From Candidatus Omnitrophota bacterium (GTDB lineage: Bacteria; Omnitrophota; Gorgyraeia; Tantalellales; Tantalellaceae), in the NCBI GenBank assembly GCA_013204685.1, contig JABMSC010000130.1, forward strand, positions 1 to 5,970: a stretch of DNA of 5,970 nt, read 5' to 3'. Shown piece by piece: positions 1 to 4,908 of this stretch. The notes beneath the pieces are model-generated. The model worked only from the letters and a program-made list of their open reading frames with translations. It ran no database searches and had not been told where the DNA came from. Both the position numbers and the translations under genes were made by a program. Within the stretch, counting starts at the first letter, position 1; every line of letters starts with the position of its first letter.

Positions 1-1443
1 GGCGGGGAGTGCGGCGTCTGTGGCTACTGGGTTGCTGCGGGAGACTCCCATTATTGCTGGGAGGGAAGTTCAGCGCAGTCCGAAGGGAGCAGTGAACCCT
101 GGATCTGGCGACCGGGTGGGGGGGGCGCCTCGGCGCCTGCCGGACCGTCGCCGGAGGAGCTGGCCCGGCAAAGACGATGGCAAGAAGCGCATGACCTTAA
201 CGTGGAAGCGAACAGTTATCATGAAAAAAGAAACTTTAAGAAAGCGGTAGAGCTTTACCGGAAGGCCTTAGCAATCGATCCAAACCGTCCGGTTATAAGC
301 GAAAACCTGCGCAAAGCGGAGGTCTTACTGCAAAAAGAAATAGATGCGGAAAACCGAAGAATAGAGAAGAAGCGGCAGTTCAGAGAGGCGGAGAATAGAG
401 TTCGTGGTATGCTGGGGAACTTAAGCTCGGATTTTGACGGTTCGCGTGGACGTGCTTCGACCCTCGACGAGGGGAGTGAGACAACACTTGACTTTATCGA
501 TTCGAAGGAACCGCTTCTTTTAAAAGAAGCTGAAAAACCGGCTCTTCCTGATTTTCAGGTTGTGGAGATAGAACGATCTCTCATTGTGGACCCACGCGTA
601 GTAAAGGGCCAGATGACAGCGGCCGAAGCAGAAGAGGCAAGGAGAAAAGAAGCAGAAAGAGATCTAAAAGCCTTTGCTTCTGTTACTTTTGCGATCGCTT
701 CTGTTTCAAAAGGTGATTATGAAGCGGGTATAGGTCACTTAAAAAAAGCATTAGAGATCAAACCCGGAGACGCCACTATTCAGAAGCAACTGGGGTATGT
801 TTATTACCTCAGGGACCAGGAGGCGATCAAGCGCGCCTCTAATACTAAAGTTAAGGCTCTTCTTGATGCTCTCCAAGTCGGAAGGGGTGATTGGAAAGCA
901 AGTCTCGCTCATCTTCGGGCAGTATATAGGGAAGATCCTTCCCAAACGGGGCATCGGGACGCGTTTTTTTTCCTGCAGGGCCTGTCCGGTTATTATGGGG
1001 GTTCTCTAAAAACCCTCAAGGAGAAAGCGCCGTCGCCCATCGACAATAAAACAAGACAGGACCTCATAGAAACGATCGTTGAGTCTGCAAGGATCATCAA
1101 GGAGGAGAGGGATCCCGCAAAGGCCTATGCCATTTTAGAGAAAGCCCACAATACCTATCCTGAAGTACGACCGGTTCACGATTATCTCCATTACGCTGAA
1201 GGTCTTGTGGCGGCAAAAAATACCGAGGAAATAACCAGGATATCTGACTCTGAAGGCCTTGAGGCGACAAAAAAGACCGAGGAAATAACCGGGATACCTG
1301 TGGGTTTCGCCGCGACGAAAGACGATTCCGAAGCGCTGCTTGGAGCTGTTGAGCGGCTTCCTGAAAAGTCATTCAAGGAGACAGTTACCGAAAAATTGGA
1401 AAGTCTCGAAAGATCGTTGGCAGATTATTGGTACAATGAGTAG
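1..1443 (+). CDS. TPR-repeat protein, 5' end missing
   Basis: The frame is open from base 1 to the TAG at 1441-1443 (480 codons), so the true start lies left of the window. A GTG at 202 is a possible internal start, but it has no ribosome binding site and would cut off in-frame sequence. The visible N-terminus is Cys/Trp/Gly-rich with a Gly-Pro-Ala linker (about residues 1-52). A first TPR follows (about residues 68-100, ending KALAIDPN), then a charged, probably coiled-coil helix (to about 137), a low-complexity segment with FDG and STLD motifs, and a VDPRVVKG motif. TPR-like hairpins recur at about residues 221-277 (GDYEAGIGHLKKALEIKPGD) and 281-335. The tail carries an 18-residue tandem repeat. 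TPRs are protein-protein scaffolds and no catalytic motif is visible. Export cannot be judged without the N-terminus. The next gene follows after 22 bases, which suggests an operon. GC content falls from about 69% in bases 1-180 to about 44% in 181-360. Confidence 0.85.
   Translation, partial: GGECGVCGYWVAAGDSHYCWEGSSAQSEGSSEPWIWRPGGGGASAPAGPSPEELARQRRWQEAHDLNVEANSYHEKRNFKKAVELYRKALAIDPNRPVISENLRKAEVLLQKEIDAENRRIEKKRQFREAENRVRGMLGNLSSDFDGSRGRASTLDEGSETTLDFIDSKEPLLLKEAEKPALPDFQVVEIERSLIVDPRVVKGQMTAAEAEEARRKEAERDLKAFASVTFAIASVSKGDYEAGIGHLKKALEIKPGDATIQKQLGYVYYLRDQEAIKRASNTKVKALLDALQVGRGDWKASLAHLRAVYREDPSQTGHRDAFFFLQGLSGYYGGSLKTLKEKAPSPIDNKTRQDLIETIVESARIIKEERDPAKAYAILEKAHNTYPEVRPVHDYLHYAEGLVAAKNTEEITRISDSEGLEATKKTEEITGIPVGFAATKDDSEALLGAVERLPEKSFKETVTEKLESLERSLADYWYNE
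1198..1338 (+). repeat. In-frame degenerate tandem repeat (three units) near the C-terminus of the TPR protein
   Basis: Units start at 1198, 1252 and 1300. They encode EGLVAAKNTEEITRISDS, EGLEATKKTEEITGIP and the weaker VGFAATKDDSEAL. Units 1 and 2 are also close at DNA level (shared runs include ACCGAGGAAATAACC), which points to recent duplication. Unit 3 is recognisable only as protein. The segment lies between the last helical repeats and a short C-terminal helix and is probably a flexible, length-variable linker. Confidence 0.75.
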
Positions 1444-1451
1444 AACAAACG

Positions 1452-1458
1452 AAGGAGG
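1452..1458 (+). promoter_or_regulatory. Ribosome binding site AAGGAGG
   Basis: This near-perfect Shine-Dalgarno sequence sits 7 bases before the ATG at 1466, in the 22-base gap after the preceding stop codon. It decides the start of the next gene: the same frame is open from an ATG at 1340, but that start would overlap the upstream gene and bury the signal peptide 42 residues inside the protein. Confidence 0.9.
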
Positions 1459-1465
1459 CATATAT

Positions 1466-3844
1466 ATGCTTTTGACCCGCCGTTTACATATCTTAAAGGG
1501 CATTTCTGTCTCTATGGTCATGTTTTTCATGATAGCAGCTCTTTCTGTCTCTGCCCAGGAGACAGTGATGTCTCCAGGATCCGAAGATCTGTTCAACCGC
1601 GGAGTGGAAGCCGCCAGGGAGCAGCAATGGGATACGGCTCTTTCACTTTTTAAAGAAGCTCGTATTGTGGATCCGCTATCTCCGCGTACGGTTTTCAATA
1701 TTGCCTTGGCATACGATAGATCCGGAAGGGAAATACTGGCTATGGCCTGGTACCGGTTTTATCTGGCCTTGGTACCTGGCGCAGCCAACACCCGGCAGGT
1801 ACTTGACAGGTTCCCTCAGCTGGAGGCAGCGGCCCAGGCAAAGATCCAGACACTTAAACAATTTGCCCATAATGCCATTAAGATCGTTCCTGATCCTGAA
1901 GATCGGGATAAATATCGTGTTACTTACGCAAGGGCTCAAGCCTTAAGCGGGGACCCCGAAGAAGCCTATGAGGTCTTTTTTGGCGACAAAAAGCAATGGG
2001 GCTCTTACGGGACCAATCGCGGGGAAGAAGTTAAGGCAGCTATAGGTGCATCCCATGCACTGGCCGGTGACTTTGAAACGGCTCTAGAGACTTCTGCGAC
2101 TATTAATTTTCCAGACCAGAAGGCTGTCGTGTTTCGAATGATCGCGGACTCCCAGGCCGCGTTTGGCGATACGGAAGAAGCAAAAAAAACAATTGATATA
2201 ATTGGTCAAACAGGACAAGTGTTTTCTCACAAAGGACAAAAAAACGCAGCTTTGATCTTTCTTTCCCGGGTGCAGGCTTTAAGAGGCGATATAGACGGCG
2301 CTAGAAAAACTGCCGGTATGATCTCTGAGCGCTGGCAAAAAGATAGCGCTTATTCGTCGATCACGCAGATTCAGATCAAGCAGGGGGATGTCGCCGCGGC
2401 GATCTCCGCGGGGAAAAGCCATGCCATTTCTTATCTATTGAAGAAGGGTAATTTTGACAGGGCAATCGAGATCGCCGATCGGATGAGTTCCTATGGCGAG
2501 CCAGACACCAATTCAAGGATCCAGGTTTATATATGGATAGCGGGCGCGCAAATCGAGGGGGGCTACCAGTCAGAAGCTTTAAATATGATCCAAAAAACAC
2601 TGGAACTTGCGCAATCAAGAAAGTGGACGAGAAATGACTTTCAGGACACTCAGTATTATATCTACAGGGCCATAATCGTGACTCAGGCGAAAGCAGGTGA
2701 TGTTTCCGGAATAATGAAGACCGCAAAGTTACCGGAACCGTATGTCCATGATAAGCTGGGTATTGGCAGGGATATAGCCAGAGCCCTGGCTGTTGCGGGT
2801 GACGAGAAAAAGGCCTACAAGGCCGCCTCCAAGGTCAGTCAGGATAGATACAAAGTTGAAGCTTACATTAATATTGCGGATGTCATGGCAGAAAAGGGTA
2901 ACATTAAAAAGGCTAAAAAAGCTGTAAAAAGCGCTAAAAACATTCTCAGGAGAATGAAAAAAAAGAAGGATTATGCTACTGCTTACGTTGCCAAGGGGTA
3001 TGCTTTAACGGGTGATTACGATGAAGCGTTCCGGCTAGCGGAAACCATTGAAGGGGACTTCGAAACAAATTTTGCTTACGAATTCATAGGCAAGGCCCAG
3101 GTCAAAGATGGTGATGCAGAAGGTGCCTGGCAAACGGCTGTTATGGAGAGGGCTAAAGGAGCAAGGGATAAAATCTTTGACGCTATAGTGAAATATTACC
3201 TGGAGAAAGGCGATCTAAATAAAGCTATTTGGAGTGTATACCATCTCAGCAACACCTCCATGGAGAGCTTAAGTCGGAAGAAAATGGGGGAAACCGCCAT
3301 TAAAACCGGCCAGATCGATTACTGGACGCCGAGAATATTTGGTGAAGCAGTTCTGGGCGTGCCTGGATCGATCTTTCTGTCGGATTATCATTTTGGAGGG
3401 TACAATGATAATTCTCTGGCGGATTCGGTAATACGAAAAACCATATATAATGACATTGAGCCTGCTAAAAACATGGCACTCGTCATCGAAAATGACTGGA
3501 TCCGGTCGTGGACCTTATACTGGGTAGCACTATCACAGGCGAGAGTCGGTGATGCTGAAGGGACGAAAGAGACAATAGCGCTGATCCCCGAAGAAATGTA
3601 TCGATCACTGGCAGTGGACCAGAGCAAAGAAAGGCTTCAGCTGGTTCAGGAAGATCCCGATAAAAACAAAAAGGTCTTATTGTGGTCCGACCGGGTTTTA
3701 TATCTAGGGTCAAAAACTTATCTATCCGATTTCCAGCAAACGATCGATATGCTCGAAACAGAAGATCTTAATATGAATCTCCATTATCTTGGCGCTATTT
3801 CCGGAAATATGACAACGTGGTTAGATCTTGTTGAGGATGAATAA
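1466..3844 (+). CDS. Exported TPR-like alpha-solenoid protein
   Basis: This 792-residue protein starts at the ATG set by the AAGGAGG site. Residues 1-30 form a Sec signal peptide: basic LLTRR, a hydrophobic core, and a VSA cleavage motif before Q31. Mature residues 39-120 hold a canonical TPR pair (LFNRGVEAAREQQWDTALSLFKEA, then a helix pair ending ALVPGA; lengths here are approximate). From about residue 150 to 600 the chain is a regular solenoid: GD or GN turns followed by a small helix occur at residues 162, 201, 234, 274, 307, 328, 411, 445, 478, 516, 549, 582 and again 695, mostly 33-40 residues apart, with alanine at the packing positions (ALAGDFETA, ALTGDYDEA). A lysine-rich stretch lies near 478-505. 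The tail is less repetitive and richer in aromatic residues. No enzyme motif is visible, so a periplasmic or secreted scaffold is inferred. It sits in an apparent operon with the TPR gene upstream and the small exported gene downstream. I do not recognise a named family. Confidence 0.9.
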   Translation: MLLTRRLHILKGISVSMVMFFMIAALSVSAQETVMSPGSEDLFNRGVEAAREQQWDTALSLFKEARIVDPLSPRTVFNIALAYDRSGREILAMAWYRFYLALVPGAANTRQVLDRFPQLEAAAQAKIQTLKQFAHNAIKIVPDPEDRDKYRVTYARAQALSGDPEEAYEVFFGDKKQWGSYGTNRGEEVKAAIGASHALAGDFETALETSATINFPDQKAVVFRMIADSQAAFGDTEEAKKTIDIIGQTGQVFSHKGQKNAALIFLSRVQALRGDIDGARKTAGMISERWQKDSAYSSITQIQIKQGDVAAAISAGKSHAISYLLKKGNFDRAIEIADRMSSYGEPDTNSRIQVYIWIAGAQIEGGYQSEALNMIQKTLELAQSRKWTRNDFQDTQYYIYRAIIVTQAKAGDVSGIMKTAKLPEPYVHDKLGIGRDIARALAVAGDEKKAYKAASKVSQDRYKVEAYINIADVMAEKGNIKKAKKAVKSAKNILRRMKKKKDYATAYVAKGYALTGDYDEAFRLAETIEGDFETNFAYEFIGKAQVKDGDAEGAWQTAVMERAKGARDKIFDAIVKYYLEKGDLNKAIWSVYHLSNTSMESLSRKKMGETAIKTGQIDYWTPRIFGEAVLGVPGSIFLSDYHFGGYNDNSLADSVIRKTIYNDIEPAKNMALVIENDWIRSWTLYWVALSQARVGDAEGTKETIALIPEEMYRSLAVDQSKERLQLVQEDPDKNKKVLLWSDRVLYLGSKTYLSDFQQTIDMLETEDLNMNLHYLGAISGNMTTWLDLVEDE

Positions 3845-3874
3845 AAAGATTCACTGGCGTAGAACATTACAAAC

Positions 3875-3880
3875 AGGAGG
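3875..3880 (+). promoter_or_regulatory. Ribosome binding site AGGAGG
   Basis: AGGAGG lies 8 bases before the ATG at 3889, within the 44-base gap after the solenoid gene. It supports this start and translation from the same message, since no terminator hairpin is seen in the gap. Confidence 0.88.
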
Positions 3881-3888
3881 TTGCTTTA

Positions 3889-4314
3889 ATGAAGGAATTA
3901 ATCACACTTATTCTTGCTTCGTTTTTCTTTTTTTTACCAATAATTCCTTTTGCTAATGGGGCAGCTTTCGATGAGGGATTAGAAGAACTCTCACAAACAC
4001 AAATCCCCAATGTTGAAGGAGATTGGAGAAAGTCGAAGCGTTTTGGCAACCGTGGCTGGGTGGAGACAAATCGTCTTATTATGAACGACGGAGCCCTTCT
4101 TCAAACGAAACTGTTAGAACATCCACTTGTCCCTCCCGGGGGAGTGTCAAAAATTGCTGATAATTTTGATTTCGAACAGAATGCGTTTACACGCCCAGAT
4201 AGTCAGTGGGGTTCCAAAGACTGGAAGCTCTTCGTTAAAAATGAAAATTTATTGATTGAAGAATATTATGGATCAGATGGTACTTTTTATCGCTTTGAAT
4301 GGCGTAGAGAATAA
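3889..4314 (+). CDS. Small exported protein, family unknown
   Basis: This 141-residue protein has a strong ribosome binding site and an N-terminal signal peptide: MKEL, then a very hydrophobic core (residues 4-21, with four consecutive Phe), and likely cleavage after ANG at residue 24 or within the following Ala pair. The mature part is about 117 residues and has no cysteine, so it is not a lipoprotein and has no disulfides. It has five tryptophans (GDW, RGW, QWG, DWK, EWR). The C-terminal third alternates hydrophobic and polar residues around tight turns (KLFVKNENLLIEEYYG, then TFYRFEWRRE), suggesting beta-hairpins in a small barrel or sandwich. I recognise no family. As last gene before the terminator, 44 bases behind the solenoid gene, it could be a ligand or partner of that protein; this is inference. 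It is more AT-rich than the start of the first gene. Confidence 0.82.
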   Translation: MKELITLILASFFFFLPIIPFANGAAFDEGLEELSQTQIPNVEGDWRKSKRFGNRGWVETNRLIMNDGALLQTKLLEHPLVPPGGVSKIADNFDFEQNAFTRPDSQWGSKDWKLFVKNENLLIEEYYGSDGTFYRFEWRRE

Positions 4315-4398
4315 ATGCTCACTTTCGCGAATGAGGCAATCCCCCAAAGTAAAGATGCAGTTTAAATAGCACCCTAATAATACCATTTATATACAATA

Positions 4399-4428
4399 TA
4401 AACCCAGCCCAAGGGCTGGGTTTTCTTT
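4399..4428 (+). terminator. Rho-independent terminator after the exported-protein operon
   Basis: AACCCAGCCC and GGGCTGGGTT are perfect inverted arms (4401-4410 and 4413-4422) around AA. The real hairpin probably has a 9-bp stem and a CAAG tetraloop. The T-rich tract TTTTCTTT (4421-4428) follows directly. It lies 85 bases after the stop codon at 4314. The left arm starts with AA, but the preceding TATA is not a strong T tract for the opposite strand, so rightward termination is the main reading. Confidence 0.9.
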
Positions 4429-4449
4429 ATATAGAGCTTGTTTGAGGCC

Positions 4450-4517
4450 ACAACTTATGGAACGCTAGTGAACCCCGTTATAAATCAGAGATTTTTAACG
4501 GGGCACGCATAAGTTGT
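4450..4517. repeat. Nested inverted repeat, 68 bases, hairpin or cruciform-forming
   Basis: The outer arms are a perfect 10-bp pair, ACAACTTATG (4450-4459) and CATAAGTTGT (4508-4517). Inside, CCCCGTTATAAATC (4473-4486) pairs with GATTTTTAACGGGG (4490-4503) with one mismatch in 14 and an AGA loop. GTG (4468-4470) can extend the inner stem with CAC (4504-4506) across a bulged AA. The left internal loop is larger than the right one, so the fold is asymmetric. It lies beyond the terminator and has no T tract, so it is not a second terminator. It could be a mobile repeat (MITE or REP-like), a structured RNA, or a recombination site. Confidence 0.85.
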
Positions 4518-4593
4518 TAAGCCGAAAATAATCCGACGCAATAAAACGTTTCCAACAGAAGCGTTAAGTAATTTGGTCGGTAAAGCCTACGTC

Positions 4594-4620
4594 TGTCATC
4601 CTGAGCGAAGCGAAGGATCT
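4594..4620. repeat. Dispersed GAGCGAAGCGAAGGAT-type repeat
   Basis: The core GAGCGAAGCGAAGGAT (4604-4619) with the preceding GTCATCCT has outer arms ATCCT (4599-4603) and AGGAT (4615-4619). It contains GCGAAGC (4605-4611), a heptamer known to form an exceptionally stable DNA mini-hairpin. From memory, close variants of this sequence are scattered through intergenic DNA of many environmental bacteria; read on the minus strand it gives the often mis-annotated peptide FASLRMT, which is present here. Only one copy lies in the window, so its repeat nature rests on that recollection. Confidence 0.65.
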
Positions 4621-4641
4621 GCCCACATGGGGAGCCCACGA

Positions 4642-4662
4642 CTATGTTCTATGTACTATGGA
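4642..4662. repeat. Three tandem heptamers CTATGNN
   Basis: CTATGTT, CTATGTA and CTATGGA follow each other without gaps. The array is short but exact in its first five positions. It begins 21 bases after the GCGAAGC repeat and may be part of the same intergenic repeat cluster. Confidence 0.5.
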
Positions 4663-4714
4663 CCGTTCTTAAAGGCTTGTCCGAAATATTCCTGTTAGTG
4701 ATATAAAAGTTAGT

Positions 4715-4743
4715 TTAAACACCATAGCTTTTTGTAGTATAAT
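4715..4743 (+). promoter_or_regulatory. Candidate sigma-70-type promoter
   Basis: A consensus TATAAT (4738-4743) is preceded at 17 bases by a weak -35 match, TTAAAC (4715-4720, 3 of 6). It points to the TPR gene at 4909 and would leave a leader of roughly 160 bases. A closer alternative -10, TAGAAT (4870-4875), has no better -35. In AT-rich DNA such matches arise often by chance. Confidence 0.3.
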
Positions 4744-4750
4744 AAGCTAT
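4724..4750. promoter_or_regulatory. Inverted repeat flanking the candidate -10 element
   Basis: ATAGCTT (4724-4730) and AAGCTAT (4744-4750) are perfect 7-bp arms separated by 13 bases that contain the TATAAT. This spacing, with one arm in the promoter spacer and one at the expected transcription start, is operator-like. The alternative is chance in AT-rich sequence. Confidence 0.25.
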
Positions 4751-4792
4751 TGATAGAAAAAATACCTTAGGGGCTCTAGAGAGCAAACACTT

Positions 4793-4809
4793 GATGGAAT
4801 TTCTCCATC
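4793..4809. repeat. Small hairpin in the leader of the second TPR gene
   Basis: GATGGA (4793-4798) and TCCATC (4804-4809) form a perfect 6-bp stem with a 5-base loop. There is no T tract after it. If transcription starts at the upstream candidate promoter, this hairpin would lie in the 5' untranslated leader. A function is not shown. Confidence 0.3.
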
Positions 4810-4908
4810 TATGCCACTAGAAATTAATCTTATAAATAGGCTGAATTTTTAATGTGTTTGTGATTGCAATAGAATAACCTCTTTAGCCCAAATACTTTTT
4901 AATAAATT

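Larger units (their letters stand above)
4315..4908. other. 594-base gene-free region with terminator and non-coding repeats
   Basis: No reading frame here has a credible start, ribosome binding site or protein-like composition. The first 85 bases are a 3' trailer leading to the terminator. The rest contains, in order, the nested inverted repeat, the GCGAAGC repeat, the tandem heptamers, a possible promoter within an inverted repeat, and a small hairpin. The last roughly 100 bases before the next gene are strongly AT-rich. No tRNA or rRNA signature is recognisable. Confidence 0.75.

Noticed and set aside
691..698. GCGATCGC, identical to the cyanobacterial HIP1 palindrome
   Set aside because: There is one copy only, within coding sequence, while HIP1-bearing genomes carry it very often. 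It gives no support for a cyanobacterial origin.
1340..1465. Longer start (ATG at 1340) for the solenoid gene
   Set aside because: It overlaps the upstream gene, lacks a ribosome binding site, and would place the signal peptide 42 residues inside the protein. The ATG at 1466 has a strong site.
2376..2726. Minus-strand open frame of 116 codons opposite the solenoid gene
   Set aside because: Its composition is that of an antisense shadow, there is no ribosome binding site, and the plus strand encodes clear repeats through the whole stretch.
3855..4308. 9-bp direct repeat TGGCGTAGA on both sides of the small exported gene (3855-3863 and 4300-4308)
   Set aside because: It could suggest a target duplication, but the right copy lies inside the coding end of the gene, there are no inverted ends or transposase, and 9-bp matches arise by chance in a window this size.
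4594..4625. Minus-strand peptide FASLRMT across the dispersed repeat as a small gene
   Set aside because: It is a known annotation artefact of this repeat type, with no start, ribosome binding site or length to support a gene.
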